Shown one piece after another: positions 47,309-57,264 of a DNA stretch of 64,000 nucleotides. Each line of letters starts with the position of its first letter. Within the stretch, counting starts at the first letter, position 1. Source of the DNA: Candidatus Fredericiella danica (GTDB lineage: Bacteria > Chloroflexota > Anaerolineae > Caldilineales > Caldilineaceae); NCBI GenBank assembly GCA_016713335.1, contig JADJPH010000036.1, positions 25,054-89,053 of the forward strand, in the 5' to 3' direction. The notes beneath the pieces are model-generated. The model made no database searches, was not told the origin of the DNA, and worked only from the letters and a program-made list of their open reading frames with translations. A program made the translations under genes and the position numbers.

Positions 47309-48628
47309 TTAGTCCACCGGCAACGGTGTCGTCTCGCCACCTAGCAACTCGATGGCTTTGTCCAGTTGCGGGTCATCGCCCGCCGCCCGCTGCTCATCGG
47401 TGATCTCGATACTCACATCCGGCTCAAGTCCGGTGCCATCAATCGTGCGATCGTTGGGCGTGAACCAGCGTGCAATCGTCACGCGCATGATTGACCCATC
47501 GCTTAACGTCTGCGGCAACTGGACGCTGCCCTTTCCGTAGGTTTTTACACCACCAATTGTCCGCGCCCGCTGTCCTGGATAGCACCGGCCACAATTTCGC
47601 TGGCGCTTGCACTGCCCTCATTCACGAGCACCACCAACGGCGCTGAAGACGCCACTGCCGGCTTCTCAGTCCTGTAGACCTCTTCTTTGCCATCGGCGAA
47701 GCGTTCAATCAGGATATCGGCGTCCTCCAAGAAGACATTGCCGACCTCGACCGCCTGCGCCAACAGTCCCCCCGGATTGCCACGCAGGTCAAAGATGATG
47801 CCGCTGGGATTGGTCTTCATGGCCTCTGCGACAGCCTGGCGCACGAGTTCCCCGGCATTCTCGTTGAAGCTGCTCAATTGAATATAAGCGATATCGCCGC
47901 CGACCGTGTCGGTCGAGATGGTGGGCAGTTCGATGCGGTCGCGCACCACCTCGATCTCGAAAGGCGCCTCCACCCCCGCGCGCACGATCGTCAACACAAC
48001 TTTGCTACCCTTGGGTCCCCGAATCTTTTCAATGGCGGACTGGAGATCCGTGCCTACAATCGATTCTCCGTCTACGGCAATGATGAAATCGTCGCGCTTG
48101 ATGCCGGCTTTCCATGCTGGCTGATTATCAAACGGCTCGGTGACGATCACGGTATCGGCCTGCTGATCCCAATCAGCGCGGGCGCCGATCCTCAAACGCA
48201 CCTTCAATCTGCGTGCGGAAGTACTCAGCTTCATCAGGGCGCCATAAATGACGTGTTTGGGTCAGTCAGTTCGCCGAGGACGCCGCGGATTGCACCATAG
48301 GTCGCCGCATCCGCCGCAGGAATCTCACCGTAATAATCGCGGTAAAGTATGTTGAGCGCCTCCCAAAGACGCCAAATTTCGGCGCAAGCGCACTCTGCGC
48401 TGCGCCATCATCGCCCTGCCCGTTGGCAACCGGCGAACCGGTAACGTGCCCTGTGGCAAATCCCAGGCCAAACCCCGCCAGGAACAACACCCCGGCGATG
48501 ACAACAGCCAGGCAGGTCACGAGCACGGGGCGCCGCGAGGGCGAGCCGGTCGGCTGGCGCACAGGGGCGGCACTGTCGTCGACGGCGATGGGCGGTGCAT
48601 CTTGGGGGGTGACGGGATCGTTGATCAT
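47309..48628 (-). CDS. S41-family C-terminal processing protease (CtpA-like), several frame breaks
   Basis: Secreted serine protease of about 440 residues. An N-terminal span (VLVTCLAVVIAGVLFLAGFG) anchors it. Next come LWEALNILYRDYYGEIPAAD and LGELTDPNTSFMAPDEAEYF, the PDZ domain (AWKAGIKRDDFIIAVDGESI), DLRGNPGGLLAQAVEVGNVF, the catalytic Ser in VLVNEGSASASEIVAGAIQD and the Lys in GVKTYGKGSVQLPQTLSDGS. Frames change near 48365, 48250, 48190 and 47550, with motifs continuous across them. It is the first gene of the minus-strand group leading to smpB, 13 bases ahead of it. It may mature or degrade exported proteins. Confidence 0.85.
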
Positions 48629-48774
48629 GGTGCTCTGCTTTGCTCCTATTCAGTCTTTTCAGCAATGGGACATTGTAGCATGGTGATTGCGCAATGGGTA
48701 CAGTTGCACTATGATGAATGTGAAGTTCGCCAGGTCATTTTATTCAGCACCTTTCATTACTCCGGAGAACGACT

Positions 48775-51747
48775 ATGTTCAAAGCTCCGCCCCTGACCGG
48801 CGCGTACACCGTGCTTCAAAATTTCGGCGACAACCCTGAAAAGTACAAGAAATACAATCTGCTTGGCCACGAAGGCATCGACCTTCAGGCGCCGGCTGGC
48901 CGTCAGGTAACGGCAGTGCAAAGCGGCGCGGTGCTCCGGGTGCGCCCTCAAAACGCGCGCTTCGGCCAGGCAGTCATCCTCAAGCACGAATGGGGCGAAA
49001 GCCTCTACGGGCATATTACCGGCGTCAACGTCGCCGTTGGCGAAAAGGTGCAGGCAGGGCAGCCCATCGCTGCGGTCGGGTTGAGCCCGGGCGGGCCTGT
49101 ACATTTGCATTTCGGGATTCGTGTCCGACCCTACATCTATGCGGATGGTTGGAGCGGGTTCAGCGATCCGGCGCCCTATCTGGCGCGCCTCACCAAGCCG
49201 CGCGCCCGCTCATTGGACCACACATCATTGGTGGGGTGCACCGTCACCTCGACCTGCTTAAGAAATGGCAACCGCGTCATCACCGTCCTGGACCCGAATC
49301 CAGACGAAATGGCGGAACTGCGGCTTGCGTGCCCTGCGGCCACCATTATTGGCCGTATCTTTGCTCCTGACGCGGACGTCGAATCACGTATACGCGCCAA
49401 TCCCGAATCAGCAGCAGAATGGGCACATAACCTCACCATGGCTCGAATGACACCACACGTGAACTTCTGGCAAATCGCCAATGAAGTTCTGCAGACCGTG
49501 CAAACGCTTCCTCTCCTTGCCCGCTTCGAAATTCGCCGGATGCAGTTGGCCTCGAGCGCCATGTACTTCTGTGCGATCTTTGCGTTCAGCGTAGGCAACC
49601 CAGACATGCCCACAAACGATCGGATGGCGGCATGGCGGCTTGCTTACCCTGCCATGGAGATGGCCGAAAAGGGCGGGCACGCCGTTGCCGTGCATCAGTA
49701 CGGCAAACCGGATATCTGGACACCGGACCAGGACTGGTATGGCTATCGCCTTGAGCATCAGGTGCTCAAGCTCCTACCTTTCAAGAAGCTCCAGTTCATC
49801 GTGAGTGAGTACGGCATCGATGGCACCATCAACGGTGGCGCGCGCCAGGGCTGGCAGCAATTTGCTACCCCAGAAGCCTATGTCAACTCACTCGTCTTCA
49901 GCGCAAAATACCTGGAACGCTTTAGCGGCCGCGTGCTCGGCAACACAGTCTTCGCCCTGGGCCAGACGAGCCCGTGGCAGACTTTCGATATTGCAGGCAC
50001 AGTTGCCCAGGGACTTGCCGACAAGTTGCCACGGGGTACCTGGGCCAACGTCCAGACCGAGGGAACCGGCATCGCGCCAGGCCGGCCACCAAAACCCCCG
50101 GCAGGCAAGGAAACCGGCACGCCAACACCCCCGCCAACGGTTGAACGGCGGCTCACCGACTGGTTTGACGACATGCGCATGTCGGTCAAGACCATCGAAG
50201 AACGCCCCGATCATCCGACCGGCGACGTTGTCTACCTGGTCAAAGATGTTTTCACGACGCACAACGGCTCATGGGACGTGAACGGCCAATTATACAGCGC
50301 ACCGCAGTGGGCCAAAGACGCTTATCTGAGCGGCGCCTTCACCAAGGCCTATGAGCGCAACAACCTATATGCAGCCGTCATCGGTCTGGACGGCAAGTAT
50401 ATCTATGGGCAGGAGGTTTTGCATTGGACGGGCGGAATCGACAAACTCATTGACCTCGGCAGCACGACATACGCTGTGCTGAAAGCCAATGAAAACCCAG
50501 GTTGGTCGACAATGGTGATGTACAGCAGCAGCAGCTACAACCCCGGCGCCGGGTTAAGTGGGCCATGGTGCTGGACGCCCAACGGCTTGCCTGCGGAAGT
50601 GATCTGCGGTGGCGGGCTCCCGAACGGTGAGGCAGTGTCCACCTTTGTCGTTTGGCAGGCGGTTGCAAAAGCCCCAACCACCCCAACGCCCAAGCCGACC
50701 GATCCCGTCGATCCAACGCCCAAACCGACCGATCCCGTCGATCCAACACCGACACCCAGCCCGATCACACGCCGGCTTGGCACATGGGTGGACGATTTGA
50801 GAATTCAGATTAAGACCCTTGCCGATCGCCCCGACCCGGCTATTCCCGGTGATATTGTCTACGTGATCAAGGATATCTTCACGACGCGCGACGGCTCGTG
50901 GGAATTGCCCTCAAATGTCTACGGCATTGACCAGTGGGCGCGCGACGCCTACTTGAAGCCGTGGGGAGATCCGGAATACTTCGACGATGCCGGCGCAGAC
51001 CACCACATCTTTGGCGCCATGCTCGATGAAAGTGGCAAACTCATCAAAAACTTCGACTTCCTCTATTGGTCGGACGGGTTCGCAAAACTTGGCGACCCAA
51101 ACTACAGCGGTTATGTCATGGGTTCCAATGGAAACCGCTATCCGAAGACGAAAGACAAGTCCGGTTGGGTCAACATCCCACTTGAGTCAGGCAGCAACTA
51201 CGTCCCCGAACGCGGCGAGTCGGGACCGTGGTGCTGGACGCCGCGCGGCGTCCCGGCCGAGGTGATCTGCGGCGGCGGCATGCCTGCGAAGAACCACGTT
51301 TCTTTCTTCGTGGTCTGGCAGGCGGTGCGCCGCTCAAGCCTCACGCCCACGCCGACAGCAACTGCAACCAGCACAGTCACACCGACCCCCACGGAAGCAC
51401 CGGTGCTCCAGCCGCTGCCGGAAGGCTCGTTCCACCTCTTTATGCCAAGTCTGCAGAACACCGAGCCAGGGGCTGCAGTTCAGGCACTGGAAAGCGATTT
51501 CGATGAAGAGAGGCCAGTTGCCGATGCGTCATCGCCGATCGAGGCAATGCGCACCGCGGCCTGGGGTCAAATCGGCATCGAATATACGCCGGCGTCAACC
51601 CTGGCCCGCTACGCACGGATGCTAGGACTTGGGGCGCCAATCACCGATCTTTTCGATGTCGCAGGGTTTATCGCCCAGGGATTCCATGGTGGCATTGTCT
51701 ATGCGGCGAGCGATGACCAGGAACGACCGGCGCACATTCCGTGGTAA
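48775..51747 (+). CDS. Multidomain M23 peptidase plus glycoside-hydrolase-like protein with duplicated C-terminal domain
   Basis: A 990-residue protein. Residues 25-135 are an M23/LytM metallopeptidase (GHEGIDLQAPAGRQVTAVQS, VHLHFGIRV zinc ligands). Residues 155-435 look like a clan GH-A TIM barrel, with putative acid/base Glu in NFWQIANEVLQTV (about 240) and nucleophile Glu in FIVSEYGIDGT (about 345). After Pro-rich linkers, a domain of about 180 residues occurs twice (about 452-631 and 663-852), each ending SGPWCWTPxGxPAEVICGGG, with VYxxKDxFTTxxGSW inside. A final segment (GIEYTPASTLARYARMLGLG) closes the protein. There is no N-terminal signal peptide. It probably cuts peptidoglycan peptides and glycans, but how it is exported is unclear. 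Confidence 0.78.
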   Translation: MFKAPPLTGAYTVLQNFGDNPEKYKKYNLLGHEGIDLQAPAGRQVTAVQSGAVLRVRPQNARFGQAVILKHEWGESLYGHITGVNVAVGEKVQAGQPIAAVGLSPGGPVHLHFGIRVRPYIYADGWSGFSDPAPYLARLTKPRARSLDHTSLVGCTVTSTCLRNGNRVITVLDPNPDEMAELRLACPAATIIGRIFAPDADVESRIRANPESAAEWAHNLTMARMTPHVNFWQIANEVLQTVQTLPLLARFEIRRMQLASSAMYFCAIFAFSVGNPDMPTNDRMAAWRLAYPAMEMAEKGGHAVAVHQYGKPDIWTPDQDWYGYRLEHQVLKLLPFKKLQFIVSEYGIDGTINGGARQGWQQFATPEAYVNSLVFSAKYLERFSGRVLGNTVFALGQTSPWQTFDIAGTVAQGLADKLPRGTWANVQTEGTGIAPGRPPKPPAGKETGTPTPPPTVERRLTDWFDDMRMSVKTIEERPDHPTGDVVYLVKDVFTTHNGSWDVNGQLYSAPQWAKDAYLSGAFTKAYERNNLYAAVIGLDGKYIYGQEVLHWTGGIDKLIDLGSTTYAVLKANENPGWSTMVMYSSSSYNPGAGLSGPWCWTPNGLPAEVICGGGLPNGEAVSTFVVWQAVAKAPTTPTPKPTDPVDPTPKPTDPVDPTPTPSPITRRLGTWVDDLRIQIKTLADRPDPAIPGDIVYVIKDIFTTRDGSWELPSNVYGIDQWARDAYLKPWGDPEYFDDAGADHHIFGAMLDESGKLIKNFDFLYWSDGFAKLGDPNYSGYVMGSNGNRYPKTKDKSGWVNIPLESGSNYVPERGESGPWCWTPRGVPAEVICGGGMPAKNHVSFFVVWQAVRRSSLTPTPTATATSTVTPTPTEAPVLQPLPEGSFHLFMPSLQNTEPGAAVQALESDFDEERPVADASSPIEAMRTAAWGQIGIEYTPASTLARYARMLGLGAPITDLFDVAGFIAQGFHGGIVYAASDDQERPAHIPW

Positions 51748-51766
51748 GTGCGGGCGAAACAGATTA

Positions 51767-51800
51767 CAATCGGCAATGGTCAATTGACCATTGCCGATTG
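51767..51800. repeat. Perfect 34-bp palindrome centred on GGTCAATTGACC
   Basis: Self-complementary over 34 bases: CAATCGGCAATGGTC on the left, its complement on the right. It lies between the convergent M23 gene and alpha/beta hydrolase gene and overlaps the last seven codons of the latter. It could serve as a two-way terminator stem. Same core as the 35818 palindrome but with different flanking arms. Confidence 0.85.
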
Positions 51801-52790
51801 CTCTGACTGGTGTACTTTCAGATCCGTCCACTCAACAAGTAACGGATAGACCCGATCCAGATGCGGCCCTGCGTTGGCCGGATCGATCAGATCGTGTGGC
51901 AATCCCCAATCCGCCGGAAACACATGGCGCATGACTGTGGCGCCGTGCCGCTCCCAACTCCTGCCAAGCTGAGCCGCCCCCGTGTTGTTGACAGCTTCAT
52001 CACACGGATTCGTCACCACAATCAGTGTGTTCACCTGGGGCGCCTGCTTGCCAGCCTGTTGCAGGACAAGCAGGGCAAAACGCGCCATCTGCGCAAATGA
52101 CTGCGTTGTGAACCCGCGATAGGCGTGTGCCGGACCGGGTGCATCGGCCATCAGTTTCGGATCCCACCAGCGCACCGCATCAGGCAACCGCAGAAATAGA
52201 TTCGCCACCACGCCCTGCACGCAACGCGGTACAGCAAGATAGGCTAGCGCCGGCGCCACAAGCACCACCTCGTCGACATCACCACGATTTTGCGCCACCC
52301 ACGCCGCAGTGAGGCCACCCATGGAAAGCCCCAATACGGTCACATGATCACCCAGGCCGTGAGCGATGTCGATCGCGCGGGCGGCAGTGCCCATCAATCC
52401 CTCAGCCGACATCTCCTGCAGTGACTGGGGCCCCTTTTCGATCATCCCATGGCCAGGGAAACGAGGCGCCAATACATTGTAGCCCAGCGCAAAAAACGCC
52501 GGGGCCAGTTCAACATACTGTTCGGGGCAATTTGTAAAGCCATGCAGCAGCACGATTGCGCGGTGTGTGCGCCGGCCGTGCGTTAAGAAGATACCTTCGC
52601 AACCAGAAATCACGCCGCCGGCCGGCTCTTCAAGCCAACTGCGGGCGTGCTGCGCTGCACTTTCATAACTGCTTGGAAGCGACATTGCCGGCGCGGCGCC
52701 CAAAGGGCGCTGCCGGCCGAACCAACGATAGGCAACCCAAAGCACACCCGTGACCGCTCCGACAAAGGCAAGCCATCTTCGCACGTGCAC
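51780..52790 (-). CDS. Membrane-anchored alpha/beta hydrolase (esterase/lysophospholipase-like)
   Basis: A 336-residue serine hydrolase. One N-terminal span (RRWLAFVGAVTGVLWVAYRW) is followed by AIVLLHGFTNCPEQYVELAP (oxyanion loop), VLAPRFPGHGMIEKG, the nucleophile elbow VTVLGLSMGGLTAAWVAQNR, the acid in VVTNPCDEAVNN and the His in GLPHDLIDPANAG. The pattern resembles carboxylesterase/monoglyceride-lipase enzymes. It starts at a GTG at 52790, 1-2 bases behind the LCP stop, so it shares that operon. It faces the cell exterior if the anchor is a signal anchor. Substrate unknown. Confidence 0.8.
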   Translation of the reverse strand: MHVRRWLAFVGAVTGVLWVAYRWFGRQRPLGAAPAMSLPSSYESAAQHARSWLEEPAGGVISGCEGIFLTHGRRTHRAIVLLHGFTNCPEQYVELAPAFFALGYNVLAPRFPGHGMIEKGPQSLQEMSAEGLMGTAARAIDIAHGLGDHVTVLGLSMGGLTAAWVAQNRGDVDEVVLVAPALAYLAVPRCVQGVVANLFLRLPDAVRWWDPKLMADAPGPAHAYRGFTTQSFAQMARFALLVLQQAGKQAPQVNTLIVVTNPCDEAVNNTGAAQLGRSWERHGATVMRHVFPADWGLPHDLIDPANAGPHLDRVYPLLVEWTDLKVHQSEQSAMVN

Positions 52791-52791
52791 C

Positions 52792-54231
52792 TCACTTTAA
52801 ATGGGCGATGAGGTCGTTGCCAACCACGACACGCATTTCGACAGGGGCGGTTGTATTTAGCCCCTGCAATGCAGACTGTGCCGGCTCCAGGTACAGATCA
52901 GAACTGATCTTCTGGACCATATCAGTTGGAGCGCCGTAGCTGACCACGATGGTCTGCGCGTAATCGCTGCGGTCTGCATCGCCAACAGAGACAACGGTCC
53001 AACCCTGCTCCTGCAACAATTGCGCCGTGCGCGCACCGATGCCGGGCTGGCTGGTGCCGTTTAGCACCTCGACGCGCACAGGCGCATCGGCGCTATTGGC
53101 AACAGCGGGCGACGCCGTGGGCTGGAAAAACTGATCAAGCGCAGTACGCACCTTCGCCCGATCTGGCATCAAAATCCAGGCACCCTCGCTGCTGTAAGTT
53201 TCTTCACCATACTGCTTATCTAACACCAATTGCCGGATTTCTTTGAGCGAGGAGCCATTGATCACATTGGCGAGATCGACCGCGACCGCCGCCGGGATGT
53301 CCGTCTGAATGCTGTCCTGCATCGTCCGTAGCAACTGTGGCGCCTTCAAGAGGAGTTGCGGGATCATACCGGCATTCAGCACCTTTTCCGCAACGGCGCG
53401 GATGATGTCTTGCTGGCGCCGTGCGCGCCCATAGTCGCTGTCGCCATGGCGCGTGCGCGCATACTTCAGCGCCGTTGCGCCGTCTAGATGTTGCAGCCCT
53501 GCATCGAGGTGAAAAGTCTCCACACCATAGTCGACGGTTGGATACTCATCATCGTGAATCGTATACGGAATGTTGATGTCGATGCCGCCGATCTGGTCGA
53601 TGATTTCACGAAAACCGTCAAAGTTGACCCGCACGAAATAATCGACCGGGCGCCCAATAAAGCTGCTGACGGTATCTTTCGCCAATTGCGGACCGCCCCC
53701 CGGATACTTGTTGAGTTCACCCAACATGTAGGCCGTGTTGATCTTGGTGGTGATATTCTGCCCCGGAATTGGCACCCACAAGTCGCGCGGCATCGACAAC
53801 ATGCCGATCGATTGATCGTTCGGGCTGACTGACAACAGGATCATCGTATCCGTACGCGACGGCGAATATTCGTCAGGGCGTTCGTCCGTGCCGAGAAGCA
53901 GAATGTTGATTGGCGGTGGTGTCGCCGTTGCCGCCGGCGTGGCTGGCGTTAACGGCGCGTTAGGTGCACCCTGCATCGCCACGGGTGCGGGCGTCGCTTC
54001 ACCTGCCGGAACGCTCGCCGCTGGCATTTCATCGTCAAAGTTCGCCAACACGGAAAGCTGCACGATGCGCTGACGCGCCCAATCATGGAGCCGAAATCCA
54101 ATGGCCCCCGCCAACGATAATGCCACAACGGTGTAACCAAGCAGGAAGAATAAGGTCACGCGGCGTGCCAATGACCGGTGCGGCTTGCCATCCGGCATTG
54201 GCTGCGGATTGCGCGGGTAATTCATCGCCAT
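52792..54231 (-). CDS. LytR-CpsA-Psr (LCP) family protein with LytR_C domain
   Basis: Attaches glycopolymers from lipid carriers to the cell wall in Gram-positive-type envelopes. 479 residues: one N-terminal span (about 26-46), a Pro/Ala linker, then the LCP core with NILLLGTDERPDEYSPSRTD, TMILLSVSP, IGMLSMPRDLWVPIPG and ALKYARTRHGDSDYGRARRQ (conserved Asp and Arg residues for the pyrophosphate). At about residues 385-475 a LytR_C domain (VRVEVLNGTSQPGIGARTAQ) follows. Supports a thick or polymer-decorated wall. First gene of the operon with the alpha/beta hydrolase. Confidence 0.92.
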   Translation of the reverse strand: MAMNYPRNPQPMPDGKPHRSLARRVTLFFLLGYTVVALSLAGAIGFRLHDWARQRIVQLSVLANFDDEMPAASVPAGEATPAPVAMQGAPNAPLTPATPAATATPPPINILLLGTDERPDEYSPSRTDTMILLSVSPNDQSIGMLSMPRDLWVPIPGQNITTKINTAYMLGELNKYPGGGPQLAKDTVSSFIGRPVDYFVRVNFDGFREIIDQIGGIDINIPYTIHDDEYPTVDYGVETFHLDAGLQHLDGATALKYARTRHGDSDYGRARRQQDIIRAVAEKVLNAGMIPQLLLKAPQLLRTMQDSIQTDIPAAVAVDLANVINGSSLKEIRQLVLDKQYGEETYSSEGAWILMPDRAKVRTALDQFFQPTASPAVANSADAPVRVEVLNGTSQPGIGARTAQLLQEQGWTVVSVGDADRSDYAQTIVVSYGAPTDMVQKISSDLYLEPAQSALQGLNTTAPVEMRVVVGNDLIAHLK

Positions 54232-54240
54232 ATCATGACG

Positions 54241-54268
54241 AGTATACCGCAGAGTGCGTTCCGGTAAA
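54241..54268 (-). promoter_or_regulatory. Candidate promoter for the LCP operon
   Basis: On the minus strand, TTTACC (54263-54268), a 16-base spacer and TATACT (54241-54246). The predicted transcript start lies only a few bases ahead of the ATG at 54231, so the mRNA could be nearly leaderless. Confidence 0.35.
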
Positions 54269-54300
54269 AGTGTGATGCCTGCGCAAACAAGACTAGAAGG

Positions 54301-56682
54301 TCACCGCGGTAACCGTTGTTGGTACAGAGCCTCGTCAGTCAGCGCATAGAACATGCCACGCGCCTCATCGACGAAAATGCTCTTAAGACCACGCAGGGGA
54401 TGGCCATCGGCGGCTTGATACTGGCCGAGGAACTCACCTGTTTCCTTGTCGAAGCGCATCACCCGTTCATCCGCAGCGTCGGCGAGGTAGAGTGCCGTGT
54501 CGCCGCCCTGACTCACATAGAGGTCCACCGCCGCTGCCGGCAAGCCGACCGTGCCATCCAGACTATACGGCACCTGTTCACCTGCGCGATAGCGCACGAC
54601 CTTGCCGTCGTCATACAAAACCCAGATGTCGCCGTCGATGCGCATGACGCGCATGCCCTCCAACGCAACCTGGGTCGTAGCCTCAAACCAGGGTTCTGGG
54701 GGTTCGGCATACTGGCCAGGATCATACCGATAGATCTGATTGGCGCCGGTGTCCCCCACATAGAGACGCGAGATAGACTTCCAACTGCTGCGCCTGCTTC
54801 CAGTTTCCCGGGTCACCGAAGCTCATCAGACTAGCGCCATCGACCTGGCTATAGCGAAAAACACGATTGTTCGCGTCGAGCACCAGTAGACTCGCCTTGT
54901 CTTCATAGCCGGGGATCGGCATCTGCCAGGCAAAATCGATAGGTTGACCGACAGCCACCCCATTGATGATGTCGCCCTGCTTCAACACGACCTGTTCGCC
55001 GCTTTCTTCCAGCACTTCGCCGCCCGCATCAAGGCGGTGCTTAACAACCAACCCACGCCCGCTGTCCAGGATATAAATATCCTGGTCAACGACCAGCAGC
55101 CGCGAAGGGTCGGCTTCCGCGGGAAAGGTCGTCAGCGGCTGTACGAGGCCATATAACGGGGTCACCTGCATGACATCACGCAGTTCACGTTCGATTTCAC
55201 TCATCAGAGTGCTACTCTGGGTGGTGCGCCCCAGTTTTTCTTCGCTCTGCGTCACGTAGTCACGGGCATCGTTTAGTAACTTCCGGCCCGTTTGCCGATC
55301 TTCCTGGTCAAGCGCCTCAACCGCGCTGCGATAGCGTGCATCGGCCAGGTTGAGCAATTCCGCCGCATCCGCACGGTCAGGGGCGCCGATCTTCCAGAAC
55401 ATTGCGGCGACCACGACGGGCACCAACAACAGGACCACCGCAGCAAGTGCCACGAACAAGCGCGCCCGCCCACCGCTGGCGCGCGGTGGCGGTGTAAACG
55501 GAGACTCAATGGGCGTCACCCGCGCCGGCGCCGGCGCCACCATCGGCACAGAGTAGTGGATCGTGGCAGCAGTGGACGCCTCAGCGCGTTCAACCGTGCG
55601 ATCCGGCAACATGGAACCAGCCAGGCTGCCGAGCCGGCCGATTCCGGATTTGGCGCCGGCAACAACTGCAGCCGCTGCGCCGGCCAGTGCGGCAGGGTTG
55701 ATGCCCCCGGACTGCTGACTCGCTTCCTCGTCGGCTGCAGGACCGACAGCGTACGGGGTGTGCGTCGGCGTTGCATCTACGCTGGCCGCCAGTTGCCCGG
55801 CATCTTCCGCAACTGCCGATGCAGCAGTTTGACTTGCCGGCGCAGTGAATAGCACGGCCGCAGCTCCGCCATTGCCTGCCTCACCGGCGCCTTCAGATGG
55901 CGCACCGGTCACCGGCGGCGATGCGTTGACAGCCGTCGGCAGGGCGCTCGCACGCACACGCTGCTGCGATGGATCTGACGGGGGCGGAACTGGCGAAGAC
56001 GGTGGCGGGGGCGGCGGCGCACCGCCGTCATTCGAAAAGACAAGTAGCAGACCGGGCAGGTCATCACGCCCCGCCTGCTCGCGCAAACCATCGACGGCAT
56101 CCTGGTAATTGGACGCATCGACAAACGCTACAGCCCCGGCCAACAGCCGTGCGGGCGTCACTTGAAGCCACCTTCCGCTGGCAGCCATCAGGGCGCCCCC
56201 TATATCGACACGCTGGCGGTGCAGCGGCCATAATGTAAGTGCGTTGTTGAAGCCGTCAAACTCCGGCGCAAGCCGCTCAGGTGGGTAGACGTTAACATCG
56301 CCGCCATCGGTTGTGATGAAAGCAAAGGCATCGCCCATGCCTGCTACGGCAAGTCGATCCGGCAGCATACCAATGCAGATGATGCCGGCCCGCCAGTGCA
56401 TCTTCAGCCGGGCGATTTCACTCTCCAGCAACTCCTTGCCTGACCGCACCGTATCGGCGAGCACCTGTGATTGTGTGCCCTTCCCGTATAGTAGGCGCGC
56501 TGCATGGCACTGAGGAGACGATCGACCAGACCCGCAGCCCCCTCTTGGGGACCCCGGAGATCGACCAACGCATAGAGTGTGCCTCTGAGCGCCTGCTGTG
56601 ATGTAGGCTGCGGTTCGACGACACGAATGCCGGTTGAGGCGCCAGCCGGTTCGTCGGCAAGAAATGCGGTGTGAACGATCAT
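54301..56682 (-). CDS. PPM-phosphatase-like and beta-propeller membrane protein, two frame breaks
   Basis: About 793 residues when joined. The N-terminal 250 residues (LYALVDLRGPQEGAAGLVDR, SGKELLESEIARLKMHWRAG, VAGMGDAFAFITTDG, then VNVYPPERL) resemble a PP2C-type phosphatase fold that lacks the usual paired-Asp metal motifs, so it may be a pseudo-enzyme. A long Pro/Ala/Ser linker and one span (LFVALAAVVLLLVPVVVAAM) lead to a coiled segment and a C-terminal NHL/beta-propeller region (DIYILDSGRGLVVKHRLDAG, SRLYVGDTGANQIYRYDPGQ). Frames change near 56490 and 54785. Start ATG at 56682. Function unknown; the topology suggests coupling an outside sensor to an inside domain. Confidence 0.65.
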
Positions 56683-56880
56683 GTGCTTAGCAGGAACGCT
56701 GTGATTCGGTTTGATTGGTTTGGTAGTGATGGAATCTGCTCTGGGATTGTAACGCGGCGCCTGCAAGATGTCAACGCAGCGTGCGCCGAACCAGTCCAGA
56801 CCCTATTGCAACTGCGCGTGTTTCGTGCTAGAAATATCACAATAGAAACGAAATGGTACGCGTCAAGAAAGGCGGACAGT

Positions 56881-57258
56881 ATGGCAGGCATCTGTGTCGA
56901 ATGCGATGCAGAATTGAATCTGAGTGCGCGAGCACGGGTGGGCCAGCGCGTCGTGTGCCCCAGTTGCGGGGTGCAACTTGAGGTGATCAGCGCCCACCCG
57001 CTCGAAGTCGACGTCGCCTACGATGACGGCGACGACTGGGATGACATGGACGGGTATGGCATCGATGACGAGCTCGATGATGATGAACTCGACGACATCG
57101 GCCGGGTCGAAGGCGTCACGCTTCTGGATGATGACCTTGATGAATTCGACGATGAACTTGAAGGCGACCTCGACGAAGATCTTGATGACGAGCTCGACGA
57201 CGACTTTGCCGACGAACCCGGTCAGGTCGCTGCAAATCGCCAAGACCGGCGCCCCTAA
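56881..57258 (+). CDS. LysW-like zinc-ribbon protein with long acidic tail
   Basis: A 125-residue protein whose first 55 residues resemble the amino-group carrier LysW. GICVECDAELNLSARARVGQ then RVVCPSCGVQLEVISAHPLE gives a C-x2-C/C-x2-C zinc ribbon, followed by DDGDDWDDMDGYG in the position of the EDWGE carrier motif. Canonical LysW ends there, but this protein continues for about 60 residues of almost only Asp, Glu and Leu. AAAGGCGG precedes the ATG. No lysX/Z/Y genes are nearby, so a carrier role is not supported by context. Confidence 0.7.
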   Translation: MAGICVECDAELNLSARARVGQRVVCPSCGVQLEVISAHPLEVDVAYDDGDDWDDMDGYGIDDELDDDELDDIGRVEGVTLLDDDLDEFDDELEGDLDEDLDDELDDDFADEPGQVAANRQDRRP

Positions 57259-57264
57259 ACCGGG

